Shown here piece by piece: positions 36,857 through 46,899 of a stretch of DNA of 64,000 bases. The notes under the pieces are model-generated. The model was given only the letters and a program-made list of their open reading frames with translations, was not told where the DNA came from and did not search any database. The DNA comes from an uncultured cyanobacterium (lineage in GTDB: Bacteria; Cyanobacteriota; Cyanobacteriia; Cyanobacteriales; Nostocaceae). Location: contig CAINGU010000041.1 of assembly GCA_903848645.1 (NCBI GenBank), positions 1 through 64,000 on the forward strand, written 5' to 3'. A program made the translations under genes and the position numbers. The stretch's first letter is position 1. Every line of letters starts with the position of its first letter.

Positions 36857-39177
36857 TTTTTTGAGTCGCTAAGTTGTCGCCGTGCTGCTGCTAAAATTAA
36901 TCGTTGTTCAGCACGAGCGATCGCTTGGTAAGTTCTTTCTACAGCTTCCGGTTCTACAGAAATAGAAGTAATCCCCCATTCTATTAATTTATCAATCATT
37001 TCTGGATAAAGCACCGGGGCTTGACCACAGATAGAACAGGGAATACCTCCAGCTTGAGACATTTTAATTAATTGAGATATTGCCCCCATTACTGCTGGAT
37101 GACTTTCATCAAATATTGTTCCGAGTTTTCCCTGTTCTCGATCTACTCCTAATAGTAATTGAGTCAAATCATTTGTGCCAATAGAAATACCTGCCACACC
37201 AGCTTTAATATATTCAGGTAATAGAAATAATATACTAGGAACTTCTGCCATTATCCATAATTGAAACTGGGATATTTGCGTTAACCCGGCTTGCTCAACT
37301 TTTTGACGACAAAATATAAATTCTTCAACACTACGGACAAAAGGTAATAGCAAATTAATATTTCTATAACCAGAAGCTTGAACCATCGCTAAAGCTTGCA
37401 ATTCCAAGGCAAAAACCGCCGGATTTTGCATATAGCTAAAAACACCCCTTTCACCAAGAATTGATGACTGTGATAATGGGGAATCTGCACTCAATAATGG
37501 TAAATTACGGGGTAGGTAATCTAAAGACCGATAAAAAATAGGTCTAGGTGAAAAAGCGCGAGTAAATTGCCTAATCTGCTCAGATAATAACTCCAATAAT
37601 TCCGACTGTCTTCCTGCTATTAACCATTCTTGAGGATGTTTTCCCTCCAGAATATTTAACATCATCAATTCTGAACGTAATAATCCTACCCCATCTACAG
37701 GTAAACATTTTACTTGTTCAATTAATCGTCCTTGACTCAAATTTATGAGTAACTTAGTGGCAATTATTGGTAAATTTGTTGGCTGATAACTGACATTTTT
37801 TTCCTCCTTGATTAATGCTTCCAACTCCTCACTAGGAAACTCTTCCTCATCTTCTGTGAGCCGATATATTTCTCCCTTATCACCATCTAATAATAACTTT
37901 TCACCTGCTTGTAAAAGAGTGGTTGCACCAGTGGCACTCACCACCGCAGGAATACCCAACTCCCTGGCTAAAATCGCCCCGTGACTAGTTAATCCCCCTT
38001 GTTCTGTAATAATCCCAGCAACTCCTTGTAGTAAGGGTAAGCAATCAGGAGTAATTACCGGTGCAATGAGAATTACTCCTTTAGGAACTTGTATTATTTT
38101 TTGTGATGAATTAAAAATATGGGCGTTAGCAATAATTCTGCCTCTAGCTGCTCCAACACCTTGAATAAATTGGACACTCTTCTTGACAGGTTGGGGAACA
38201 GTGACTTCTGTAATGTAGAGTTTAGTAGACAAAGATTCTTGGGCAACTGTCCATTTCATCGTTAAAGTTGCACCCAATTCACCAACTATTTGATTCCCTA
38301 CCGCAATTAATTCTTGTAAATATTCTTCTGGTAAAGCATATTTTTGTTGTTGAGATTCTTCCAGAAGATAAGCCAGTAAAAAATTAGTATCTAATGTTGG
38401 TTGCAGTTGTTCAGCAGAGAAATCAGTTCCATGATGAAGACGATACGCCAACATTTTATTACCCAATTGTCGTTCTATGACTACGCCAGTTTTTGGTTCT
38501 ATGTAGTAAACATCTGGTAATACTTCACCGTTGGTAATTGCCAATCCCAAACCCCAAGTAGCCTCAATATCCCATGTTGATAATTTAGTATTTATAACAC
38601 CAGAAGCGATCGCATTGTCAACTGGTTGCACTAATACCCCTAAATTAATTTTTGGCAAACTAATACCGATACTTTGCCAATATAGTAAACTTCTAGCCCG
38701 GAATAATTGACTCCAAAGCAGTTTTAAAGCAACACCTATTTCCTCCTCTTCACAAGGACAAAATACTGGTTCTAATAACCCAGATATATTTTTCATTTCT
38801 TGGTTAGTTGATATTGCCAAACTGGGACGCAAAATTAAACTACTTCTTTGCCATTGTCTCGCAGCTTGAAAAATTGTCCTCACCCAATGGTTTGGTACAT
38901 TAGCCGAGATAATTTCCTGACGTAAGCGTCCAGCTACCTGTTGAAGTTGTCGCCAATTATGTACATCTAAATGTAAGGAAGAATGGGGGAAATCAGCAAT
39001 TAACGACTCTGAACTATGGAGATTTTCTAGAAATCGCCGCAAAACATCCGCTTCTACAACAAAACCCGGTAAAACAGGATAGCCCCGTTGTTTAATTTTG
39101 CTTAAATAAAACGCTTGAACGCCAACTTTGGCGCGGTCTTCTAGTTTAATTTGGTCAAGCCAATAGAGTTTATCCAC
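36853..39177 (-). CDS. PEP synthase-like phosphotransferase with eroded N-terminal domain
   Basis: A 774-aa protein of the PEP-utilising family. Order: ATP-grasp-like N-terminal domain (1-330), swivelling phosphohistidine domain (about 365-440, GGLTSHGAILARELGIPAVV with the phospho-acceptor His) and a PEP/pyruvate TIM barrel (about 475-760, GISIGTNDLTQLLLGVDREQ and the catalytic Cys in SICGQAP). In the N-terminal domain two ATP motifs deviate from PpsA: VGGKN is VGVQA and the RSS(A/T) segment is ILRPSLAIS, so ATP use is doubtful. Genuine PEP synthase is usually a little longer (about 800 aa). It may be a paralog with a different donor or a regulatory form. No neighbouring gene points to a pathway. 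Confidence 0.82.
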   Translation of the reverse strand: MDKLYWLDQIKLEDRAKVGVQAFYLSKIKQRGYPVLPGFVVEADVLRRFLENLHSSESLIADFPHSSLHLDVHNWRQLQQVAGRLRQEIISANVPNHWVRTIFQAARQWQRSSLILRPSLAISTNQEMKNISGLLEPVFCPCEEEEIGVALKLLWSQLFRARSLLYWQSIGISLPKINLGVLVQPVDNAIASGVINTKLSTWDIEATWGLGLAITNGEVLPDVYYIEPKTGVVIERQLGNKMLAYRLHHGTDFSAEQLQPTLDTNFLLAYLLEESQQQKYALPEEYLQELIAVGNQIVGELGATLTMKWTVAQESLSTKLYITEVTVPQPVKKSVQFIQGVGAARGRIIANAHIFNSSQKIIQVPKGVILIAPVITPDCLPLLQGVAGIITEQGGLTSHGAILARELGIPAVVSATGATTLLQAGEKLLLDGDKGEIYRLTEDEEEFPSEELEALIKEEKNVSYQPTNLPIIATKLLINLSQGRLIEQVKCLPVDGVGLLRSELMMLNILEGKHPQEWLIAGRQSELLELLSEQIRQFTRAFSPRPIFYRSLDYLPRNLPLLSADSPLSQSSILGERGVFSYMQNPAVFALELQALAMVQASGYRNINLLLPFVRSVEEFIFCRQKVEQAGLTQISQFQLWIMAEVPSILFLLPEYIKAGVAGISIGTNDLTQLLLGVDREQGKLGTIFDESHPAVMGAISQLIKMSQAGGIPCSICGQAPVLYPEMIDKLIEWGITSISVEPEAVERTYQAIARAEQRLILAAARRQLSDSKN

Positions 39178-39391
39178 TCAATTTATTTGGTGTCAGTTTT
39201 CAGTTGTTAAATATGGTTAATCGGGAAGTCAGTATTAATGATGTGTTTCATGAATTTTCTAAAATTGGATTACTCCCAGCGTTTATTTTGATCTGATTAT
39301 GAAATAATATTTATTTATTGCATACTAATTGTTACTATATTAACAATTAGTTCACATATTCCCCTGTCAAACTATTTACTACCAACAGAAC

Positions 39392-39850
39392 TTGATAAAC
39401 CCTTACTATGTTGCCAGTAGTGACTGGCTAAACACTGGTCTTCGTCTGTGTTTCGCCTTGTTTATTGGAGCTATAATTGGCTTAGAACGACAACTAAAAA
39501 ACAAACCGGCTGGTTTGAGAACCCATATGTTAGTAAGTTTGGGTTCAGCCGTCTTTACTCTCATTACTATCCAAACAGGTGGGACACAACTTAGTCCTGA
39601 TTCTCTTAGTCGCGTAGTTCAAGGTATTGCCGCTGGAGTGGGATTTTTAGGGGCTGGAGAAATTTTGCGTGAATCTTCCCAATCATCAAAATCACCAGAA
39701 ATTCATGGTTTGACCTCCGCAGCCGCGATTTGGGTAGCTGCTGCTTTAGGAATTGCTGCTGGGTGTGGTCTATGGCAATTGGGATTAATGGGTGCTGTTC
39801 TCACTGTAATTATTCTACACATATTTAAAAGATTAGAAAAATTTTATTAG
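39392..39850 (+). CDS. MgtC/SapB family membrane protein
   Basis: A 152-aa protein with four predicted membrane helices and the MgtC signature: LIGAIIGLERQLKNKPAGLRTHMLVSLGSAVFTL, followed by GIAAGVGFLGAGEIL. The family is linked to magnesium limitation and P-type ATPase regulation in pathogens; its cyanobacterial role is not clear. The start is a TTG at 39392, as no ATG or GTG precedes the first conserved helix. The C-terminal ACT-like domain of longer MgtC proteins is missing. A Ca-type P-ATPase is 2 kb away on the other strand. Confidence 0.85.
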   Translation: MINPYYVASSDWLNTGLRLCFALFIGAIIGLERQLKNKPAGLRTHMLVSLGSAVFTLITIQTGGTQLSPDSLSRVVQGIAAGVGFLGAGEILRESSQSSKSPEIHGLTSAAAIWVAAALGIAAGCGLWQLGLMGAVLTVIILHIFKRLEKFY

Positions 39851-39885
39851 TTTAGTTGTTAGTTGCTATTGATAATAAATAAACT

Positions 39886-40287
39886 TTAAAATAAAGCTAG
39901 TGCTTTGACAAAAATTGCTTCTTCTGGTCTGGTTCGGAGAATTGATTTTACTAAATCAATAAATTCTCTATCTGAGTCATGATCATTTTTAACGGTTTTA
40001 CTAGCTGCATAAAAACTAACATCATCAATATTTAATTCATTAGTAATACCAGTTTTAAACAAAGGCTTATTGATACACCAAGATAAGGATTTTCCCCGTA
40101 ATGTAAATTGAAACCAAGTTATTTCATGATTATTTAATTCAAAAAACATATCAAAATAAGGTTCTCCTCCTTGAAACCAAACTCTAATTTTACCCTCTTG
40201 CGGACTTTGTTTCAGTAATTTTGGTGCAATTGCTCTTAATGATGCACCTAAAGACGTAATTTCATTTTCAGTTAAAATATAATTCAT
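39886..40287 (-). CDS. Hypothetical protein
   Basis: A 133-aa acidic-to-neutral soluble protein, family not recognised. The start is placed at ATG 40287. A longer frame up to 40425 would add only translated repeat (the GAAGAAA array and the GGGCGCAGG palindrome), giving a Phe/Leu/Ser-rich leader that is clearly artefactual. Visible features: FFELNNHEITWFQFTLRGKSLSWCI (beta-rich) and a C-terminal helical part, DREFIDLVKSILRTRPEEAIFVKALALF. It follows recF on the same strand; the repeat tract lies between them. Confidence 0.6.
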   Translation of the reverse strand: MNYILTENEITSLGASLRAIAPKLLKQSPQEGKIRVWFQGGEPYFDMFFELNNHEITWFQFTLRGKSLSWCINKPLFKTGITNELNIDDVSFYAASKTVKNDHDSDREFIDLVKSILRTRPEEAIFVKALALF

Positions 40288-40301
40288 AGTCGAGGAGGTA
40301 G

Positions 40302-40320
40302 GGGCGCAGGTCCTGCGCCC
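40302..40320. repeat. GGGCGCAGG-N-CCTGCGCCC palindrome, copy 5
   Basis: Perfect 9-bp arms around T, inverse orientation (preceded by GTAG). It is 14 bases upstream of the start of the hypothetical gene, where it would form a hairpin in the leader. Confidence 0.85.
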
Positions 40321-40339
40321 AGTCAGGAGTGAGGAGTCA

Positions 40340-40383
40340 GAAGAAAGAAGAAAGAAGAAAGAAGAAAGAAGAAAGAAGAAAAT
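40340..40383. repeat. GAAGAAA heptamer array
   Basis: Six tandem units of AAGAAAG, between recF and the hypothetical gene. Confidence 0.85.
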
Positions 40384-40421
40384 TACCCAGTCCCCAGTCC
40401 TCAGTTCCCATTCTCCAATTG

Positions 40422-41537
40422 TCAATTATCAATTTTTCCGGCATTTACATATAAAATCTGGGAAGATTTTAGCCATTGAGCATCAAAAGCACCCAAATGA
40501 GTGGTAGTAATCAAGGTTTGAAATCGGTCTTGAATAGCATCAAGTAATTGATTTTGGCGAGATGGATCTAATTCAGCTAAAACATCATCTAATAATAGTA
40601 AAGGTGGTTCATTAATAACTTCTTCAATTAATTGTAATTCTGCTAATTTTAAAGCTAAAACTAATGTTCTTTGTTGACCTTGAGAACCATATTGACGCGC
40701 AGGAGTTTGATTAATAATTAATTCTACTTCATCGCGGTGTGGTCCAACTAAAGTTATACCTCGATGTAATTCTGCGATCGCTCTTTGTTGAAGTTTAGCA
40801 AAAAAAGCTGCTTGCAATTCTTGAGGAGAGGTTTTTTCCAGGGGAATATGAGAAGCATAATTGATTTGCAGAACTTCAGATGCTCCACTAATACTAGCGT
40901 GCCAGGCTGAAGCTATGGGGGATAATCTTTTAATAGCTCTATCTCTTCTAATAATTACCCTTGTTCCCGCAGTTACTAATTGTGCATCCCAGATAGCTAA
41001 TTCTGATTGTAGAGATTTTTCTGATGTATTTATGTAACGTTTTAAAAAAGCATTGCGTTGGCGTAAAACTTGGTGATATTGGTGCAAAATATGAGCATAC
41101 ACTGGTTCTAATTGAATTAAAAGCGTATCTAGCCAGTTGCGACGACCCTCTGGACTACCGCGCACCAATTCTAAATCCAAGCTAGAAAACTCCACTGCAT
41201 TGAGAACACCGAGAAAGTCCATTTGTTTGGGGACTATTTGCCCATTTATAGCCACGGTGCGACGCGCTTGATGACGGAGTGTAAGAGTTAAATCACTATG
41301 GCTATGAATCCGTTCTAGAGTGCCATGAATTTGGGCTGTAGATTCACCTTCCTTAATTAAATCACGATCGCGTGCCATACGGTGCGATCTCAATGTTGCC
41401 AATAACTCCACAGCCTCCAACAAATTCGACTTTCCCTGAGCATTATTACCCACTAAAATTGTTTTAGCAGCGGTAAATTCAACTTTTTGGTTTTGGTAAT
41501 TCCGAAATTGTCTGAGGTGTAAAGTTTTTAAGTACAT
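40422..41537 (-). CDS. recF: DNA replication and repair protein RecF
   Basis: SMC-like ATPase that helps load RecA at gaps and restart forks. The 371-aa protein has the N-terminal LRQFRNYQNQ, Walker A GNNAQGKSNLLEAV, signature SQGQQRTLVLALKLAEL and Walker B LLLLDDVLAELDPSRQNQLLDAI. These are standard for RecF in order and length. It is downstream of the P-type ATPase on the same strand, separated by a 107-bp palindromic element, and not next to dnaN/gyrB as in E. coli. Confidence 0.95.
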   Translation of the reverse strand: MYLKTLHLRQFRNYQNQKVEFTAAKTILVGNNAQGKSNLLEAVELLATLRSHRMARDRDLIKEGESTAQIHGTLERIHSHSDLTLTLRHQARRTVAINGQIVPKQMDFLGVLNAVEFSSLDLELVRGSPEGRRNWLDTLLIQLEPVYAHILHQYHQVLRQRNAFLKRYINTSEKSLQSELAIWDAQLVTAGTRVIIRRDRAIKRLSPIASAWHASISGASEVLQINYASHIPLEKTSPQELQAAFFAKLQQRAIAELHRGITLVGPHRDEVELIINQTPARQYGSQGQQRTLVLALKLAELQLIEEVINEPPLLLLDDVLAELDPSRQNQLLDAIQDRFQTLITTTHLGAFDAQWLKSSQILYVNAGKIDN

Positions 41538-41551
41538 ATTAATTACTAAAT

Positions 41552-41658
41552 GTCAGAATCAGGATGTCCAGGATTAAAGGATGAACAGGATGAAAAAATA
41601 CAAAGATCATCAAATTAAATCCTGTTAATCTTCAAATCCTGTAAATCCTGATTCTGAC
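41552..41658. repeat. 107-bp palindromic element between P-ATPase and recF
   Basis: Perfect 14-bp ends GTCAGAATCAGGAT (41552-41565) and ATCCTGATTCTGAC (41645-41658). Inside are further AGGATTAAAGGATG and AATCCTG units in opposite orientation, giving a long imperfect hairpin. Non-coding; a MITE- or REP-like repeat. Confidence 0.75.
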
Positions 41659-41668
41659 AATTTAGCCA

Positions 41669-44539
41669 TTAAACGGTTTTTTTGCCCATAAAGCGGAAGA
41701 ATATCTTTTCCCCTTCAATCCAAACAAACATTAAAGCACTAAATCCAATACAAATCATCAATTCTGAAAAACTGAGTTCATGAGTCCCAAAGAAACTTCG
41801 CAGAGGTGGAACATAAATTAACATCAATTGCAAAATTGTGGTGACAATCACAGATCCCAAAACAAAGGGATTAGAAAAGGGATTCATTTCGATGGTAAGT
41901 CTATTATTAGAACGAATAGCGATCGCATGACCCATTTGCGCTAGACATAATGAAGTAAATACCATTGTTTTCCAAGAATCTGGATCTCCTTGATAGCCGG
42001 TTGCATGAGAATGATTGTAAGCCCACTCCATAAGAATAATTGTAATGATGGCAAAAACAATCCCAATGCGAATCATGTAAGAACCTAAACCCCTAGCAAA
42101 AATACTTTCACGGGGACTAAAAGGGGGACGTTCCATGACATCAGGTTCTGGTGGTTCTACAGCTAATGCTAAAGCTGGTAAACCGTCTGTTACCAAATTC
42201 ATCCAGAGAATTTGCAAAGGACTCAGGGGAACACCACCCAAACCTAATAATGGTGCAGCCGCAATGGTGAGAACTTCCCCAATATTACTACCCAAAATGT
42301 ATTTAATAAACCTGCGAATATTGGTATAAACAACTCTACCTTCCTTAGTTGCGGCTACTATCGTAGCAAAGTTGTCATCTAGAAGGATCATATCGCTGGC
42401 TTCTTTGCTCACATCTGTACCTGTGATGCCCATGGCAATGCCTATATCAGCTTGTTTGAGGGCAGGAGCATCATTAACACCATCGCCTGTCATAGCCACA
42501 AATCGCCCACGACGTTGCAAGGCTTGGACAATTCTTAATTTGTGTTCTGGGGAAACTCTCGCGTAAATACTAACTAAGTCTACCTGTTCCTCTAATTCCT
42601 TGTCACTTAGCAGTTGTAATTCCTTCCCAGTCAGGACTCTATCACCTTCTTGGGCAATTCCCAAATCAATAGCGATCGCCTGAGCAGTTAATTGATGGTC
42701 GCCAGTAATCATTATGGGACGGATTCCCGCATGACGACATTCTTGTACAGCCGCCCTCACTTCTGGACGAGGCGCGTCTAGCATTCCCACCAACCCCAAC
42801 CAAACCAAATCCACTTCAGATGTATCTTCTGAACCATCTGGGGGAACTTCCGTGAGCGGTTTATAGGCAAAACCTAACACCCGCAGACCTTTACCTGCCA
42901 TTTGGTCATTAGCTACCACAATTTGGCTGCGGTGTTCGTCATTAATAGGAACTGCGTGATTACCTAAATGGATTTTTGTACACCTTTCCAAAGTTAATTC
43001 TGGTGAACCCTTTGTAAACATCAGATATTGTTCCGATTCCACAAAACCAGCAATAGCCGGGTCAATAGCTGTGAGGGAAGATTCTCCAGTAGCCACAGCT
43101 TCTAATTGACAAATCACACTCATGCGTTTCCGTTCTGAAGAAAAGGGAAATTCCCAAACGCGAGGTAATTTACTACTCCATTGGTCTTGTTCAATTCCCC
43201 CTTTTCCTGCCAAAGTGACTAAAGCCCCTTCGGTGGGGTCGCCTAAAATTGCCCATACTCCTTGTTGTTGTTGGATAACAGCATCATTACAAACAGCACA
43301 GGGAATAAGCAAGGCGGAAATTTCTGGGACTTCATCTAAATTGGCTTTTTCACCATTTAACTGAAAATCGCCAATGGGAGTATAACCTTCTCCAGTGACG
43401 CGAAAGGTAGAATTATTAGTGTACACAGACTGTACCACCATTTTATTTTGAGTCAGTGTCCCGGTTTTATCAGAACAAATAGTAGTTACAGAACCAAGAG
43501 TTTCTACCGCTGGGAGTTTGCGAATTAAGGCATTATGCTTAACCATACGCTGAGTTCCCAAAGCCAGGGTAACAGTAATTACCGCAGGTAAACCTTCAGG
43601 AACTACCGCCACTGCCATACTTAAAGAAACTTCTACCAGTTCTTGTAAATTCTTCCAACCTATTCCTTTAGTTAGATCGTGAATCAGTCCACCACCAACT
43701 ACTATGGCTACAAGAATTAAAGAACCAGTAACGAGGACATTACCCAATTGGGTCATGCGTTGCTGTAAAGGTGTAGGTTCACTGTCCACAGACTGCAACA
43801 TGGCGGCAATTTTGCCCAGTTCTGTTTGCATTCCGGTGTGAGTTACCAGTACCTTAGCCCGGCCTTGGAGAACTTCCGTGCCTTGAAAAACTGAATTGAG
43901 GCGATCGCCTAATGGTGCATCTTCTGGTAATGTGAGTATGGCTTGCTTATTGACAGCTTCGGCTTCACCAGTTAAAGCCGATTCTCGCACTTGTAAATTA
44001 GACTGTTCTATTAAGCGACCATCTGCGGCTATTTGCACTCCAGCTTCCAGCAGCATCACATCCCCCGGTACTAGCTCCTTAGCCGCTACATCCCCCAGTT
44101 TACCGTCACGCAGGACTCGCACTGAGGGAGAAGATAGTTTTTTTAAGGCTGCTAGAGCTTTTTCAGCCCGGCTTTCTTGCACATAGCCCAAAATACCATT
44201 GAGGATAACTATGGCCATAATGGCAATGGTGTCTTTAAATGGCACTTCACCAGGTTTCAATGTCCCCCCAGTCAAAGCCAGTAAATCCAAAAAGCCAGAA
44301 ATGAAGGCAACGGCAATCAGCATCAATAACATGATATTGGTAAACTGATCTAGCAAAATTTGCCAAGGGCTACGTCCTCCATGTTCTTCGAGTTCATTGA
44401 GTCCATACTTTTGGCGACGCTGTTCAACTTCTGGGGACGTTAAGCCGCTGTTTGCGTCACTATCCAGCATTTCTAAGGCTTTATCAACTTCCAAACCATG
44501 CCAGATATTGGTAGATTCAGGTAAAGAATGAGCAGACAT
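41669..44539 (-). CDS. P-type cation-transporting ATPase, type IIA-like (Ca2+)
   Basis: Membrane pump driven by ATP; the closest kinship is with cyanobacterial PacL and calcium ATPases. The 956-aa protein has the N-terminal cation ATPase domain, the actuator TGEAEAV, the [15 protein letters not shown] ion-binding helix 4, the phosphorylation motif [30 protein letters not shown], and [20 protein letters not shown] in helix 6. Ten membrane spans are expected. Ion specificity (calcium versus other cations) is inferred from PEGLPA and NLVTDGLPA only. The next gene on its 3' side is recF. Confidence 0.93.
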   Translation of the reverse strand: MSAHSLPESTNIWHGLEVDKALEMLDSDANSGLTSPEVEQRRQKYGLNELEEHGGRSPWQILLDQFTNIMLLMLIAVAFISGFLDLLALTGGTLKPGEVPFKDTIAIMAIVILNGILGYVQESRAEKALAALKKLSSPSVRVLRDGKLGDVAAKELVPGDVMLLEAGVQIAADGRLIEQSNLQVRESALTGEAEAVNKQAILTLPEDAPLGDRLNSVFQGTEVLQGRAKVLVTHTGMQTELGKIAAMLQSVDSEPTPLQQRMTQLGNVLVTGSLILVAIVVGGGLIHDLTKGIGWKNLQELVEVSLSMAVAVVPEGLPAVITVTLALGTQRMVKHNALIRKLPAVETLGSVTTICSDKTGTLTQNKMVVQSVYTNNSTFRVTGEGYTPIGDFQLNGEKANLDEVPEISALLIPCAVCNDAVIQQQQGVWAILGDPTEGALVTLAGKGGIEQDQWSSKLPRVWEFPFSSERKRMSVICQLEAVATGESSLTAIDPAIAGFVESEQYLMFTKGSPELTLERCTKIHLGNHAVPINDEHRSQIVVANDQMAGKGLRVLGFAYKPLTEVPPDGSEDTSEVDLVWLGLVGMLDAPRPEVRAAVQECRHAGIRPIMITGDHQLTAQAIAIDLGIAQEGDRVLTGKELQLLSDKELEEQVDLVSIYARVSPEHKLRIVQALQRRGRFVAMTGDGVNDAPALKQADIGIAMGITGTDVSKEASDMILLDDNFATIVAATKEGRVVYTNIRRFIKYILGSNIGEVLTIAAAPLLGLGGVPLSPLQILWMNLVTDGLPALALAVEPPEPDVMERPPFSPRESIFARGLGSYMIRIGIVFAIITIILMEWAYNHSHATGYQGDPDSWKTMVFTSLCLAQMGHAIAIRSNNRLTIEMNPFSNPFVLGSVIVTTILQLMLIYVPPLRSFFGTHELSFSELMICIGFSALMFVWIEGEKIFFRFMGKKTV

Positions 44540-44607
44540 CGTGTAGGTTACAGGAAATGGTTACAAAATTCGATCATAATTTAGTGATGTCCGAAAATGT
44601 GGAATTG

Positions 44608-44737
44608 GTCAGTTGTTAGTTGTTAGTTGTTAGTTGTCAGTTGTCAGTTGTCAGTTGTTAGTGGTAAAAATATTGTTCCCTGTTCCCTGTTCCCTGGTCC
44701 CTGTTCCCTGTTCCCTGGTCCCTGTTCCCTCTTCCCT
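44608..44737. repeat. Two adjacent heptamer arrays (GTYAGTT and TTCCCTG)
   Basis: About eight units of GTTAGTT/GTCAGTT (44608-44663), then after a short AT spacer nine units of TTCCCTG/GTCCCTG (44676-44737). They fill the gap between the divergent P-ATPase and transglutaminase genes. Confidence 0.9.
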
Positions 44738-44752
44738 AATAAATAATAATTT

Positions 44753-46444
44753 ATGACTAATATGCTCAATAGTATGAGTGTTCCACTACCCAGTTTGACG
44801 GTGAGCCAGATGTTTGGGCAAAAAATAATCAGACCAGTTACTGCTGCTACCCTCTACGGTATTGCTTTCATTAAAGATAGACTTATTGCTATTGATACGG
44901 TTAAAGGTCATTTATTAGAAATTGACCCCCTTACCGATAACAGCAAAATTATCAATCCCCACCAAGTCCGCGAATTTCAAGAAGTTACTGGTTTAGCTGT
45001 GTGGGAAGATCATCTTTGGGTGACTCGTGGGAACAGTGTATATTTATGTAAATTGGCATCTTTAGGTTTAGAGCATTTTGTGACTTTACCCTATCCTGCT
45101 GATGGTGTTGCAGTTTGGGAATCTACCGTTTATGTTAGTTGCCAAAGACTTGGCTATATTTTGATTTTTGACCGGGATACCCGCAAGGAAATCACCAGAT
45201 TTTATGCCCCTGGTGTCGGTATCCAAAACTTGGCAGTTAGTAAAGAAATTTTGTGGGTATGCGATCGCACGGAACAAACAGTTTACTCTATGGATAGGGC
45301 AACTGGAGAAGTCCGTTTCAGTGTTCTCACGCCCTTTGATTCTCCTACAGGCATTGCAGTTCATGGACAGGATGACACAGGCAAAGATCGTATTTATGTG
45401 GCATACTCCAGCGAAGAACCTTATATTCGGGATAATCCCAACGCTGACCCCTGTTTTGAATTAACCTACCGCGATCGCACATTCATTCATTCTCTACAAT
45501 ATCATTACCAGGAGGATAAACGCTACGCCCTGTCTAATGGTTATCTGATAGAAATGTCTTATGTTGAAGAAATTTCCCCCCTTGATGAAGTTTACTTAGC
45601 CGATATAGAATGGCGCATTGCTCTACCCTCAGAAACCCAACGGCAAAAAGTCCAACAAGTTGAACATATTGGTTTACCTTTCACAGAAGAAATCATTGAC
45701 GGACAACGGGTAGCCGTTTTTAAATTTGATAGTCTTGCCCCCGGTGAACGTCATATATTTGGCTGGAAGGCATTAGTAGAAGTACGTGGGATAAAACATC
45801 GCATCACGCCTAAAGATGTCGAAGATGTTCCAGAACTGTCACCAGAATTAAAAACCCGCTATCTGGTAGATGATGATGACTTAGCAATGGATACCGATAT
45901 TGTCATCCGTGCAGCCCGGACAGCCGTTGGTACAGAAACCAATCTGTTACGGAAAATGTACAGTATTCGCAACTATGTCTATGATCAATTATCTTATGCC
46001 ATTAAACCCCATATTGACTCACCCGATATCGCCTTAGATCGGGGTACTGGTTCTTGTGGAGAATATGTAGGTGTATTACTAGCACTTTGCCGCCTTAATG
46101 GCATTCCTTGTCGTACCGTTGGTAGATATAAATGTCCAGTTTATGCTGAACATCAGGGAATTCCTCTACAACCCGATTTTAATCATGTTTGGTTAGAGTT
46201 TTATATTCCTGGCATTGGTTGGTTACCAATGGAATCTAATCCTGATGATCTCGAAGAAGGTGGACCATATCCTACACGGTTCTTCATGGGTTTATGCTGG
46301 TATCATATCGAAATTGGTAAAGGTATAACCTTTGAAACCTTAACCAGAAATGGAATTCGCTTAAATAAAGAAGAGGTTTCATTGGGTGACTTGGCTATTA
46401 ACCATATTCGATTTACAATTCTTAAAGAATTACCACCTTTTTAA
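44753..46444 (+). CDS. Beta-propeller/transglutaminase-like fusion protein
   Basis: A 563-aa cytoplasmic-looking protein without a signal peptide. Residues about 20-240 form a repeat series (GIAFIKDRLIAIDTVKGHLLEIDP, EVTGLAVWEDHLWVTRG, ADGVAVWESTVYVSC, QNLAVSKEILWVCDR) typical of an NHL/SMP-30-type propeller. A beta-rich linker follows. The C-terminal third (about 400-520) is a transglutaminase-like cysteine protease core: Cys435 in GTGSCGEYVGV, His in FNHVWLEFY and Asp in PMESNPDD. It may act as a peptidase or amidase on a bound partner. The substrate is unknown; the propeller fusion is unusual. It is divergent from the P-ATPase, with a repeat tract between. Confidence 0.8.
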   Translation: MTNMLNSMSVPLPSLTVSQMFGQKIIRPVTAATLYGIAFIKDRLIAIDTVKGHLLEIDPLTDNSKIINPHQVREFQEVTGLAVWEDHLWVTRGNSVYLCKLASLGLEHFVTLPYPADGVAVWESTVYVSCQRLGYILIFDRDTRKEITRFYAPGVGIQNLAVSKEILWVCDRTEQTVYSMDRATGEVRFSVLTPFDSPTGIAVHGQDDTGKDRIYVAYSSEEPYIRDNPNADPCFELTYRDRTFIHSLQYHYQEDKRYALSNGYLIEMSYVEEISPLDEVYLADIEWRIALPSETQRQKVQQVEHIGLPFTEEIIDGQRVAVFKFDSLAPGERHIFGWKALVEVRGIKHRITPKDVEDVPELSPELKTRYLVDDDDLAMDTDIVIRAARTAVGTETNLLRKMYSIRNYVYDQLSYAIKPHIDSPDIALDRGTGSCGEYVGVLLALCRLNGIPCRTVGRYKCPVYAEHQGIPLQPDFNHVWLEFYIPGIGWLPMESNPDDLEEGGPYPTRFFMGLCWYHIEIGKGITFETLTRNGIRLNKEEVSLGDLAINHIRFTILKELPPF

Positions 46445-46899
46445 TGCTCCCCATAAATACGGAGTAGCTTCTTGCTGGGTTTTATACTCTAGAGGCTGCT
46501 TCGTAAAACTTTGTATTGAATAGTTTATGAATCTTTTAGTATAACTTATTTTTATTACAGGTAACCTGATAAGTAAATTTACGCATTACTTTAGGATATC
46601 TACACCTGCTCTTACAGGATACTGTCAGCTTTTCACGAATTTTGATGATTACTATTTATTTAGTGATCGTAGTCACCGATGTTTCTTTATAAAAAGTTTA
46701 AACTTGGACAGTAAAAATTCATTTCCACTTTATTTTTGAAGTTACGTAAGTTGCCATCTAGCATGATAAAATTATTATAAGAATATCGAATATCCTAAAT
46801 TTATAAATATAGAGATATTAGTAAGACTGTGTTTTTACGGTTGACAATCATAAAAAAGTACCAAAAAATACATTTATACCCGGTTGTAGGTAATAAAAA
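46445..46899. other. Gene-free AT-rich region
   Basis: No gene. A TTGACA at about 46842 may be the -35 of the next gene, but no good -10 is at 16-18 bases. The first 60 bases after the stop hold a weak hairpin (TACGGAGTAGCTTC...GGCTGCTTCGTA). Confidence 0.4.

Noticed and set aside
40288-40425. N-terminal extension of the hypothetical gene at 39886
   Set aside because: It is a translation of the GAAGAAA array and a palindrome; the ATG at 40287 is a better start.
44608-44737. Tandem repeats as a CRISPR array
   Set aside because: Units are seven bases with no spacers; no cas genes are near, and the Cas4-like nuclease at 49232 is stand-alone.
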